17,930 bases of DNA, taken from NCBI GenBank assembly GCA_937927675.1, contig CALBSG010000039.1:1-17930 (forward strand). Reading direction: 5' to 3'. The position numbers and the translations under genes were made by a program. Position 1 is the stretch's first letter, and the number at the start of each line of letters is the position of its first letter. Shown one piece after another: positions 1 through 6,751 of this stretch. The stretch is from an uncultured Paracoccaceae bacterium. Its GTDB lineage: Bacteria; Pseudomonadota; Alphaproteobacteria; Rhodobacterales; Rhodobacteraceae. Under the pieces are notes generated by a model, which saw only the letters and a list, made by a program, of their open reading frames with translations, did no database searches and was not told where the DNA came from.

Positions 1-331
1 CGCGGGAATGTAGAATGGCCGGAAGGGCCGGGGTCTTCTCGATCTGTCGAAGTTGAGTCGAGATCAAAGCCCTGACGCGGGTTTCCGCAGTTTCGTTTGC
101 GTTCACCGCCTGCTGCCAGGCTTCTTCCAGTCGATCGGCAATCGCATCACCGACCGCAGTCCAAAGCTCTGCCTTGGTCGGGAAGTGCCGGAAAATCGCA
201 GCCTGAGTCACGCCGACTTCATGCGCGATATCGTTGGTTGTCAGCCGATCCGGGCCGATCCGGTCGGCCAGCACCAGAACGGCGGCAACGATGTCGGCCT
301 TGCGATCCTCTGCCGGTTTGCGACGGAGCAT
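1..331 (-). CDS. TetR/AcrR-family transcriptional regulator (C-terminus cut by window edge)
   Basis: A DNA-binding repressor of the TetR family, read on the minus strand and leaving the window before any stop codon; 110 residues are visible. Residues 10-60 form the typical TetR helix-turn-helix, with TTNDIAHEVGVTQAAIFRHF at about 31-50 followed by PTKAELW, which is the most conserved part of the family. The ATG at 331 is preceded by AGGTGA at a good distance, which supports this start. It is divergent from the HlyD-DevC-DevA type efflux operon starting at 499. That layout is standard for a local repressor that controls its own gene and an exporter. The ligand-binding C-terminal domain lies outside the window, so the inducer cannot be guessed. 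Confidence 0.9.
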   Translation of the reverse strand, partial: MLRRKPAEDRKADIVAAVLVLADRIGPDRLTTNDIAHEVGVTQAAIFRHFPTKAELWTAVGDAIADRLEEAWQQAVNANETAETRVRALISTQLRQIEKTPALPAILHSR

Positions 332-344
332 GGGTCACCTCTTG

Positions 345-362
345 TAAGTGAGCGCACACTAA
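345..362. promoter_or_regulatory. Candidate TetR operator in the divergent control region
   Basis: The core AGTGAGCGCACACT (347-360) is an imperfect inverted repeat of the form AGTGnGCGCnCACT, and the outer bases T345 and A362 also pair. It lies 14 bp from the TetR start codon and about 140 bp upstream of the adaptor gene. Position and symmetry fit a TetR-family operator; this is inference, and no promoter boxes could be assigned with confidence. Confidence 0.4.
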
Positions 363-411
363 CATAATCTGTGAGGCAATCAAGCTGAGTCGCCAAGCCG
401 AAAGGATCGCC

Positions 412-495
412 ATGCCCAGCCCCAAAGGATACATCCGCCCTCAGATCGTGTTGCGGGATGGCCTGCTCAGTCGCATGCGTCGGGCCGAGGGCTGA
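412..495 (+). CDS. Possible 27-aa leader/small protein upstream of the efflux adaptor
   Basis: ATG at 412 opens a 28-codon frame ending with TGA at 493-495, three bases before the adaptor ATG at 499. It has an AAAGGA-like ribosome site a few bases upstream. The peptide begins MPSPKGYIRPQIVLRDGLLS and is basic (three Arg within its last seven residues), with no membrane segment. The GAGGG that probably serves as ribosome site for the adaptor lies inside its last codons, so translation of the two could be coupled. No known family is recognised. It may be a real small protein, a regulatory leader peptide or chance. Confidence 0.3.
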   Translation: MPSPKGYIRPQIVLRDGLLSRMRRAEG

Positions 496-498
496 GAC

Positions 499-1644
499 AT
501 GCGGAGATCTTGGATCCTTGGTGCCGTTGCGGTGCTGGCGCTGGCGGCGGGTGGCTGGTTTCTGGCCGAGCGCCCCCTGACCGTGGCCGTTGTCGCGGCA
601 GAAACCAACGTACCCCTGCGCCTTTACGGTCTTGGCACTGTTGAGGCGCGCGTTCTGTCCCGCGTCGGTTTTGAGGTGGGCGCTGCGCTTGTGTCGGTGT
701 CGGCAGATGCGGGCGATGTCGTGGCGGCAGGGCAGGAATTGGCCGCCCTGCATCCGGCAGAGCAAGAGGCGCGTGTGGCCCGCGCGCAGGCGGCTGTCGC
801 AGCTAACGCCGCAGGGCAGGCCAAGGCCGAGGCGGCGGTTGCCCGTGCGGCGGCGGTTCTGGCGCAGCGCATCGCGGCAAACCAGCGGCAGAAGGAATTG
901 GCGCGGCAGGATGTTGCCTCAATCCAACGGGCTGAGGAAGCGCAGCGCGACGAGGATGTGGCCCGGGCCGAACAGGCGCTGGCAGAGGCCGATTTGGCAG
1001 TGATCCGCGCGCAAGGGGCGGATGCGGCGGCGGCCCTGCGGCTTGAGGAAACGCTTCTGGCCCATCACCGGCTGGTTGCGCCCTATGATGCGACGGTCGT
1101 GGCGCGGCATGTCGAGCCGGGAACTGTGGTGAAGGCGGGCGATCCGATCTTTACCCTGATCGACCCGGCGACGATCTGGATTCAGGCCTATATCGACGAG
1201 GAACGGGCAGGACAGCTTGCGCTTGGGCAAGAGGGGGTCATCCGGCTTCGGTCGCAGCCTGCGGCAGAGTTCCAAGGCAAAATCGTCCGGATCGGCTTGG
1301 AAAGTGACCGGGTGAACGAAGAGCGGCGGGTCTGGCTGACCTGTGCCGACTGCCCCGCAGCGATGTTTCTTGGCGAACAGGCCGAAGTCCGCATCCTGAC
1401 CGGCACACGAAGCAGCGCCCTCATGGTGCCAGAGGTGGCGATCACCGGCTTTGATGGCTTTCGCGGTATGGTCTGGCTGGTGCAGGAGGGCAGATTGCGG
1501 CGCGCAGAGCTGAGTTTTGGCGCGCGTGACGACCGTGGCCGGTTCGAGGTGACGGCCGGGCTGCCCGAAGGTGCGGCTATCGTCGCCCTGCCGCCGAAAG
1601 GGGCAGAGGAAGGCCGCCTTGCCCGAATCGGAAATGCGCCATGA
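499..1644 (+). CDS. HlyD/DevB-family efflux periplasmic adaptor subunit
   Basis: Periplasmic adaptor (membrane fusion protein) that would link an inner-membrane ABC exporter to an outer-membrane channel. The 381-residue protein has an N-terminal membrane anchor (about 5-23), a first biotinyl-lipoyl half near residues 45-90, a long Ala/Glu/Gln-rich alpha-helical hairpin (about 90-190), the second lipoyl half (LVAPYDATVVARHVEPGTVV, about 195-215) and a beta-barrel region with IDPATIWIQAYIDEE. This is the usual order and size for the family. GAGGG at 487-491 is placed well for the ATG at 499. Its last bases overlap the permease start (ATGA), so the two are translationally coupled. With the next two genes it forms a DevBCA/MacAB-like exporter. 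The substrate is unknown, but control by the divergent TetR suggests a toxic or signalling compound. Confidence 0.9.
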   Translation: MRRSWILGAVAVLALAAGGWFLAERPLTVAVVAAETNVPLRLYGLGTVEARVLSRVGFEVGAALVSVSADAGDVVAAGQELAALHPAEQEARVARAQAAVAANAAGQAKAEAAVARAAAVLAQRIAANQRQKELARQDVASIQRAEEAQRDEDVARAEQALAEADLAVIRAQGADAAAALRLEETLLAHHRLVAPYDATVVARHVEPGTVVKAGDPIFTLIDPATIWIQAYIDEERAGQLALGQEGVIRLRSQPAAEFQGKIVRIGLESDRVNEERRVWLTCADCPAAMFLGEQAEVRILTGTRSSALMVPEVAITGFDGFRGMVWLVQEGRLRRAELSFGARDDRGRFEVTAGLPEGAAIVALPPKGAEEGRLARIGNAP

Positions 1645-2774
1645 ATCTGGCGCTGAAGGACATCCGCCATGGGCTGTTCCGCTTTGTCCTGACCTGCTTT
1701 GGGCTGGGTCTTTTAATGACGGTGGTTCTGGCGATGATCGGCATCTACAACGGGTTGGTCGCCGATGCGTTGGCGGTGGTCAAGGCACCCGCAGCGGATG
1801 TCTGGGTGGTCGAAGCGGGAACCAAAGGGCCGTTTGCGGAAGCCTCCTCCATTCCTGTCGACACCCGCGATACTGTGGCCCGCATGCCCGGCGTGGCCGA
1901 AGCAGGCGCAATCAATTACCAGACCGTCGAAGCCTCGTTTCAGGACCGCACCTTGCGCCTTTACGTCATCGGCTATGAACCCGGTCGCCCCGGTGGGCCG
2001 CAGACCATTGCCGAGGGGCGCGGCATCGGCACCAGCCATTTCGAACTGGTCGCCGATCGCAAGACTGGCCTTGTTCCGGGTGATACGATCCGTCTGGGGC
2101 GCCATCGGTTCACCGTCGCCGGGCTGGTCGATGGTGCCATGAACTCGGGCGGCGATCCGGCGGTTTACATGACGCTGGCGGACGCGATGGCGCTGCAAAT
2201 CGAGTTGGCCCCGGCGGACCAGCGGGTTCAGGTCGCGCGCGGGGCCGGGGCCGTCAAATCAGCCTCTGTTGCGGCGGTGATCGTGCGGGTCATGCCCGGC
2301 GCGGATGTCGATTTGCTGACGGCCACGCTGCGACAATGGAAACATCTGGCGGCCCTAAGTCAGGCCGAACAGGAAAACATCCTTCTCGCTTCGGTTGTCG
2401 ACCGGGCCAGACGGCAGATCGGGTTGTTTCTGGGGATCTTGCTGACCGTTTCGGCCGTGGTGATTGCGCTGATCATTTACACGATGACGATGGAAAAGCT
2501 GAAGCAGATAGCCACGCTGAAACTGATCGGCGCGCCGGATCGTTCGGTCGTCGGGCTGATCGTGCAACAAGCGCTGATCCTTGGCGCGTCGGGCTGGGGG
2601 ATCGGGCTGGTGCTGATCCTTTTGGTCAAGGACGTCTTTCCCCGCCGCGTGGTGCTGGAACCGTTCAACGTGGCGGTGTTGGCGGGCATCATCTTTGTCG
2701 TCTGCATTGCCGCCAGCGGTCTGGGCGTGCGTGCCGCCATGAAGGTGGATCCAGCCACTGCCTTGGGGGGCTGA
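1641..2774 (+). CDS. ABC transporter permease, DevC/MacB (FtsX) type
   Basis: Inner-membrane permease of the MacB/FtsX-like (type VII) class. Its 377 residues show an N-terminal transmembrane helix at about 12-35, a large periplasmic MacB-type domain at about 40-240, then three helices in the C-terminal third typical of the FtsX domain. The cytoplasmic stretch MEKLKQIATLKLIGA between the second and third helices is the family's ATPase-coupling segment. Four membrane segments plus one periplasmic domain match DevC rather than a classical ABC permease. It starts inside the adaptor stop codon and is followed after three bases by the ATPase. Such exporters use a mechanotransmission mechanism on substrates delivered in the periplasm. 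The substrate cannot be told from the sequence. Confidence 0.88.
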   Translation: MNLALKDIRHGLFRFVLTCFGLGLLMTVVLAMIGIYNGLVADALAVVKAPAADVWVVEAGTKGPFAEASSIPVDTRDTVARMPGVAEAGAINYQTVEASFQDRTLRLYVIGYEPGRPGGPQTIAEGRGIGTSHFELVADRKTGLVPGDTIRLGRHRFTVAGLVDGAMNSGGDPAVYMTLADAMALQIELAPADQRVQVARGAGAVKSASVAAVIVRVMPGADVDLLTATLRQWKHLAALSQAEQENILLASVVDRARRQIGLFLGILLTVSAVVIALIIYTMTMEKLKQIATLKLIGAPDRSVVGLIVQQALILGASGWGIGLVLILLVKDVFPRRVVLEPFNVAVLAGIIFVVCIAASGLGVRAAMKVDPATALGG

Positions 2775-2777
2775 GGG

Positions 2778-3470
2778 ATGGCGATCGGCGACATTCTGGT
2801 CGATGTGCAGGCGGTGGCCAAGCATTATGGCGATGGGGAGACACGCGTCGATGCGCTGCGGCAGGTCGATTTGCAGGTGCGTGCGGGCGAGGTGATTGCA
2901 CTTCTGGGGCCATCCGGTTCGGGCAAGACGACACTTCTGAACATCATCGGCTGCATCCTTGACCCGTCTTCAGGGCGCGTGATGCTGGATGGTGAGCCCG
3001 TTTTTGATGGCAAATGGTTGCGCAGTGACCTGCGCCGCCTGCGGCTGGACAAGATTGGCTTCATTTTTCAGGCGCATAACCTGTTGCCTTTCCTGACGGC
3101 TGCGGAAAACGTGTCGCTTGTCCTTGATCTGGCGGGTTGGCCTGCCGACAAGGGGAAGGAGCGGGCAAGGGAGCTTCTCGATTATCTTGAGGTCGGTCAC
3201 CGCGCGGGCGTGAAACCCGCCCTGCTGTCGGGCGGCGAGGCGCAGCGCGTCGCCATCGCGCGCGCACTTGCCAACCGCCCGCGCATCATTCTGGCCGATG
3301 AACCAACGGCTGCGTTGGACAGCAAACGGGCGCAGCTTGTGATGGATCTGCTGCGCAAGCTGGCCACCGAGCAAGAGGCCAGCATCCTGACCGTGACGCA
3401 TGACGAAAAGATCTTCGACCGCTTCGACCGGCTGATCCATTTGCGCGATGGAAGGCTGGTAGATGAATAG
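2778..3470 (+). CDS. ABC transporter ATP-binding protein, LolD/DevA/MacB-NBD type
   Basis: ATPase subunit of the three-gene exporter, 230 residues, the normal length for LolD/DevA proteins. All motifs are intact: Walker A GPSGSGKTT (44-52), Q-loop Gln98, signature LSGGE (150-154), Walker B ILADEPT (171-177) and the switch His207 in THDEK. ATG at 2778 follows the permease stop by three bases and is preceded by a G-rich ribosome site inside the permease end. The combination with an FtsX-type permease and a HlyD adaptor fixes it as an exporter rather than an importer. Nothing in the sequence suggests damage. Confidence 0.92.
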   Translation: MAIGDILVDVQAVAKHYGDGETRVDALRQVDLQVRAGEVIALLGPSGSGKTTLLNIIGCILDPSSGRVMLDGEPVFDGKWLRSDLRRLRLDKIGFIFQAHNLLPFLTAAENVSLVLDLAGWPADKGKERARELLDYLEVGHRAGVKPALLSGGEAQRVAIARALANRPRIILADEPTAALDSKRAQLVMDLLRKLATEQEASILTVTHDEKIFDRFDRLIHLRDGRLVDE

Positions 3471-3479
3471 TGAGTAAAG

Positions 3480-3900
3480 GCTGCCGTATTTGTCAGGTGG
3501 CGCAGCACTGGTGGCATGCGCGCGGCACGGTCCTGATACGGCCAACCCACCCTCCACCTGACATCGCACGCCCATGTCTGGGCTTCGGTGAGACGGCGCG
3601 TCTGGATATTCTGTCGAACATTTTCGACGCCGAATGGGAACAGCAGTCCTGCGGCGAGCAGGCGTGGAAGCACCAAATGCCGGAATAGGTCGTGATCGTT
3701 GTCGGTGATGCAGGCACTAAACACCTTGGCAGCTTCAGCCTCTCCGAATACACCTGCAAAATCTGGCCATCAGAGCCAGATCGTTTCATCCTAGACCCGA
3801 TCCATCAGGTGCCGGGACTGAACGAATAGGGCAAACAGCCGCAGCCCGAACGGGGCAGAAACCTGTTGCCGACCTCTGCAAACTGTAGCATCACTAACGC
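3480..3900 (-). pseudogene. Unidentified, probably decayed reading frame between the two operons
   Basis: No intact gene fills this gap of about 430 bases. On the minus strand one frame reads smoothly like protein through most of it, including FALFVQSRHLMDRV, then DETIWL, then WPDFAGVFGEAEAAKVFS, then HDLFRHLVLPRLLAAGLLF, but it is broken by in-frame stops at 3791-3793 (TAG) and 3770-3772 (TGA). The segments on either side of the stops join naturally, which suggests a gene that has lost function. The parent family was not recognised. Plus-strand and other minus-strand frames here look random. The DUF2946 promoter should lie near the right end of this gap, but no clear boxes were found. Confidence 0.25.
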
Positions 3901-3903
3901 ACC

Positions 3904-4266
3904 ATGCTAGGCTTGATGCGCACTTTCCAGCGGCTGTTGTTGATAGCTGCAATTTCTGTTGCCCTTGTGGCGACGGGCTTTTCGCATCGCTCTCCCTCGT
4001 TGGACGACACAGCGCTTCAGGCGTTTATGATGTCTGGCGGTGATCTGGCCGATCTTTGTTCTGACGCCGACGGCGACGGGCGAGGCGACCATCTAGACTG
4101 CCCTGCTTGCCACATCTCAGCGACTGCCGATCTGCCTCATACTGAGTTTGGCTTACATGATGCAGACCTGATTTTCGTGGCTCACGTGGTTGCGCCACGT
4201 GAGAGCCGCGCGGTGCGCATTGTTCTTGATCCGGCACGCGGGTTGCGTGCCCCTCCTCTGGCTTGA
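3904..4266 (+). CDS. DUF2946-like small secreted/anchored protein with CPAC motif
   Basis: A 120-residue protein with one N-terminal hydrophobic segment (about 10-25, signal peptide or anchor). It then has an acidic stretch with Cys52, and D-C-P-A-C-H (65-70) followed by a short tail. The CPxCH motif after a single hydrophobic segment is typical of DUF2946 proteins, which occur next to PCuAC chaperones and TonB receptors in copper-related loci of Proteobacteria; their biochemical role is not established. The cysteines and His70 could bind a metal in the periplasm (inference). ATG at 3904 and ATG at 3916 are both possible starts; neither has a strong ribosome site. It is the first gene of the metal-uptake cluster and lies 447 bp before the PCuAC fusion. 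Confidence 0.65.
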   Translation: MLGLMRTFQRLLLIAAISVALVATGFSHRSPSLDDTALQAFMMSGGDLADLCSDADGDGRGDHLDCPACHISATADLPHTEFGLHDADLIFVAHVVAPRESRAVRIVLDPARGLRAPPLA

Positions 4267-4329
4267 TCGCGCTCTAAACACACCCGATCAATTCAGCGCA
4301 TCCCTCCGCGCCTGCCAGTGGCAACTCCT

Positions 4330-4518
4330 ATGACTAATTTCACGTTCGCGGCTTCAGCTGCATGCGTCGCCATATACTCCTTGCGGGTGCTGGCTCAGGG
4401 CGGCCTGCAACCCACCAACGGAAAACAGGTTGCCCTGCGGTGCCTTTGCCGGCGGCACGGTCGGCACAAACGCAACCATGTAACATCTGGCCAGATTGCA
4501 CCTGCACAGAACGACTGA
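4330..4518 (+). other. Signal-peptide-like stub ORF, possible remnant of a deleted gene
   Basis: ATG at 4330 opens a 62-codon frame whose first 23 residues (MTNFTFAASAACVAIYSLRV, then LAQ) resemble a secretion signal ending in an A-Q cleavage site, as many TonB-dependent receptors have. The frame then turns into low-quality Arg/Cys-rich sequence and stops at 4516-4518. In related copper loci a TonB receptor often sits between DUF2946 and PCuAC genes, so this may be the start of a lost receptor. Chance is also possible, because the ribosome site is weak. Confidence 0.25.
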
Positions 4519-4524
4519 CTTTCC

Positions 4525-4671
4525 CCGGCCTTGCGGTGGGAGGCGTCCCGAACACCCGCAAGGCCGGTGGTCCTACCCCTCTTCCCGTGGGGCGGGGCCG
4601 CAACTGGCCCCATCTGGTTTCGTGCCGGATGGGGTCCTTTTCCAGAATGCTTGGACCTTGGTCAAAGGTCC
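4525..4671 (+). promoter_or_regulatory. Structured leader: series of stem-loops upstream of the PCuAC-fusion gene
   Basis: Four inverted repeats follow one another. A perfect 12-bp stem pairs CCGGCCTTGCGG (4525-4536) with CCGCAAGGCCGG (4556-4567), and its 19-nt loop contains a further GGGA/TCCC pair. GGGGCC (4594-4599) pairs with GGCCCC (4606-4611). CCATCTGG pairs with CCGGATGG just after it (about 4610-4632, one wobble pair). GGACCTT (4653-4659) pairs with AAGGTCC (4665-4671). None is followed by a T-run, so they are not simple terminators, and the B12-box pattern of a cobalamin riboswitch was not seen. The array ends 43 bp before the ATG at 4714. It may be a cis-acting RNA that tunes the metal-uptake genes, or an mRNA-processing site after the DUF2946 gene. 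Confidence 0.4.
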
Positions 4672-4713
4672 AGTGCCAAACCCAACTGAGGTGACCTGAA
4701 AGGAACCCCGCGA

Positions 4714-5613
4714 ATGAAACCCATTATCTGTATCCTGACCACTCTATTCATAATGACGACAAGCGTTCATGCTCATAGCGTGACAGTTGGTGATATTGAA
4801 ATCATCCATCCCAACATCCCGCAGCCTGCAGAAGGTGCCATGGCTGCCGCCGGGTACATGGCCATTGCCAATGGCAGTGACCACCCAGATCGTTTGATCG
4901 GCGTTGAAACGCCGGTCGCCTCGAGTGCGATGCTGCACGAAAGCCGTGTTTCGGCCGATGGCGTCGCCGCCATGTCCCATATCGAGGGGATCGATATCCC
5001 CGCAGGCGATACTGCGGTTCTGGAACCGGGGGGCTTTCATATCATGCTTATGGGTCTGAACCAAACGTTGACAGAGGGTCAAATGGTGCCAGGTGTTCTC
5101 ATCTTCGAACAGGCCGGCAGGGTTGAGTTCGAATTCATGGTGGACCCGCCCGGTGGGATGGATCACGCCGCCATGAATCATACGGCCATGGGGCAAGCAA
5201 CAGGGACGGAAACGAGCCATGCTCATGGCCACGGTGCTGCCGCCCCGATGATGACGGGTGATGACCTGCACGACATCGAAGCCATGTTGAAATCCCAGTT
5301 TGACAGCCCCGAAAACCCGCTGACCGTCGCACCAATCACAGGCCAAGGCGACGTTGCGATTGCAGCTTGGGCACAGGGCGGTGCCGGAGGGCGCGCCTTC
5401 CTGCGCAAGGATCATGGCGGCTGGTTCGTCGAACTGTGCGCGGGGTCAGGCTTGATGAAAGCCGATACATTGCAAGGTCTCGGTCTGTCTGCTGTCGACG
5501 CCGATAAGTTGCTCTCCACCGCGCAAACTGCCGAAGCCGTCTTGGGGGCCGACGCGATCGCTCTGTTCGACAGCTTCGATGGGATGCTCCAGATCGGCCG
5601 CGACGGTAACTGA
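4714..5613 (+). CDS. PCuAC copper chaperone fused to a copper-uptake-system-associated domain
   Basis: A secreted two-domain copper protein of 299 residues. Residues 1-20 are a signal peptide ending VHA. Residues about 22-145 are the PCuAC (DUF461) fold with the copper-site pattern of the family: His75, Met87, and His109-x-Met111 spaced 21 residues after Met87. A His/Met-rich linker follows (148-180, including MDHAAMNH and SHAHGHG). The C-terminal part (about 183-299) contains GDVAIAAWAQGGAGGRAFL and WFVELCAGSG, which I recognise as the family annotated 'copper uptake system-associated protein', normally a separate small protein. AAAGGA at 4699-4704 supports the ATG. PCuAC proteins carry Cu(I) in the periplasm, for example to oxidase assembly factors. 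The gene is followed 40 bp later by the binding protein of an ABC importer. Confidence 0.8.
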   Translation: MKPIICILTTLFIMTTSVHAHSVTVGDIEIIHPNIPQPAEGAMAAAGYMAIANGSDHPDRLIGVETPVASSAMLHESRVSADGVAAMSHIEGIDIPAGDTAVLEPGGFHIMLMGLNQTLTEGQMVPGVLIFEQAGRVEFEFMVDPPGGMDHAAMNHTAMGQATGTETSHAHGHGAAAPMMTGDDLHDIEAMLKSQFDSPENPLTVAPITGQGDVAIAAWAQGGAGGRAFLRKDHGGWFVELCAGSGLMKADTLQGLGLSAVDADKLLSTAQTAEAVLGADAIALFDSFDGMLQIGRDGN

Positions 5614-5653
5614 CCCAACTCATCAATTCCCCCTTCAAACAGCGAAGAACTCA

Positions 5654-6751
5654 ATGAAACACATCTTCAAACTCATCAGTCTTGGCGCGCTTGCCTTGAC
5701 CACCGCTTTGCCCGCATGGGCCGAGGTTACGCTGACCGACCTCAAGGGCCGCACGGTCACCTTGGCCGACACCCCTGATCGGGTTCTCTTGGGCTTTTAC
5801 TACGAGGACTTCATCGCCATCACCGGGCCGGGCGGCATCGACAAGGTTGTCGCCATTTCACGCGCGCCTTGGGCCGAATGGCGCCCGATGCAGTGGGAAG
5901 CCTACAAGGCTGTCTATCCCCAGATCGATACGCTTCCCGATGTTGGCGATACCGAAACCAGCACCTTCAGCGTTGAAGCCGCCATCGCCGCCAAACCGGA
6001 TGTCGCCCTGCTGGCTGGCTGGCAGTTCGATGCGCTTGGCGAGGGTGTGGCGCAGCTTGAATCCGCAGGCATCCCGGTTGTCGTGGTCGATTACAACGCC
6101 CAGACGCTTGAGGCACATTTGGCCTCTACCCGAGTGATTGGCAGGCTGATGGGAACCGAAGATCGGGCCGAAGCACTGGCCAAGCTTTACGAGGACAAGA
6201 TCACCGACACAATGGCGCGGGTGGCCGCGGCAAACGATGCACCGAAGAAGGTCTATGTCGAGCTGGCCAAGAAGGGTCCGGCCGAGGTGGGCAACAGCTA
6301 TGGTAATGGCATGTGGGCAGGGGTGATTGATCTTGTGGGCGGGGCGAACATTGCCAAAGGCCAGGTCGAAAACTGGGGTCCGCTGGCCCCGGAATATGTG
6401 TTGGCACAGCAGCCTGACGTGGTCCTGCTTGCGGGGTCGGAGTGGATGAACGCGCCGGAAGCTGTGCGGGTGGGCTTCAAGGCTGACGCCGCGGTAGCGC
6501 AGGAAAAGATGGCGGCCTATCTCACGCGCGCCGGTTGGGCTGACCTTCCAGCTGCGAAATCGGGTGAGGTTCATGCCATCTATCACGGTGGCGCGCGGTC
6601 TTTGTCTGACTTCGTCTTTGCCCGCTATCTGGGCAAGGTCTTGCACCCCGAGGCTTTTGCCAATGTCGATCCGCAAGCGGAACTGGCGGCCTACTACGCC
6701 GAATGGTTGCCGATCCCGCTGGACGGCATCTTCGTACAAAAGCTGCAATGA
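5654..6751 (+). CDS. FecB/BtuF-type ABC importer substrate-binding protein
   Basis: Periplasmic binding protein of the metal-chelate (siderophore/heme/B12) class, 365 residues. The start was placed at ATG 5654 because it gives a clean signal peptide (MKHIFKLISLGALALTTALP, then AWAE); an upstream in-frame start would overlap the preceding gene and destroy this signal. The mature part opens with VTLTDLKGRTVTLADTPDRVL, the usual first strand of the family. It has two lobes joined by a long helix around residues 160-190 and a second-lobe segment LAPEYVLAQQPDVVLLAGS. The stop codon overlaps the permease ATG (ATGA). The PCuAC and DUF2946 neighbours suggest a copper or copper-chelate ligand, but iron-siderophore, heme or cobalamin cannot be excluded from the sequence. 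Confidence 0.85.
   Translation: MKHIFKLISLGALALTTALPAWAEVTLTDLKGRTVTLADTPDRVLLGFYYEDFIAITGPGGIDKVVAISRAPWAEWRPMQWEAYKAVYPQIDTLPDVGDTETSTFSVEAAIAAKPDVALLAGWQFDALGEGVAQLESAGIPVVVVDYNAQTLEAHLASTRVIGRLMGTEDRAEALAKLYEDKITDTMARVAAANDAPKKVYVELAKKGPAEVGNSYGNGMWAGVIDLVGGANIAKGQVENWGPLAPEYVLAQQPDVVLLAGSEWMNAPEAVRVGFKADAAVAQEKMAAYLTRAGWADLPAAKSGEVHAIYHGGARSLSDFVFARYLGKVLHPEAFANVDPQAELAAYYAEWLPIPLDGIFVQKLQ

Noticed and set aside
3470..3688. Plus-strand 72-aa frame beginning within the ATPase stop codon
   Set aside because: No ribosome site, no recognisable family and random-looking composition; the minus-strand reading is more protein-like.
4500..4713. Cobalamin riboswitch, suggested by the BtuFCD-like importer downstream
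   Set aside because: I could not find the conserved B12-box and core pattern; the stems present are simple hairpins in a row.
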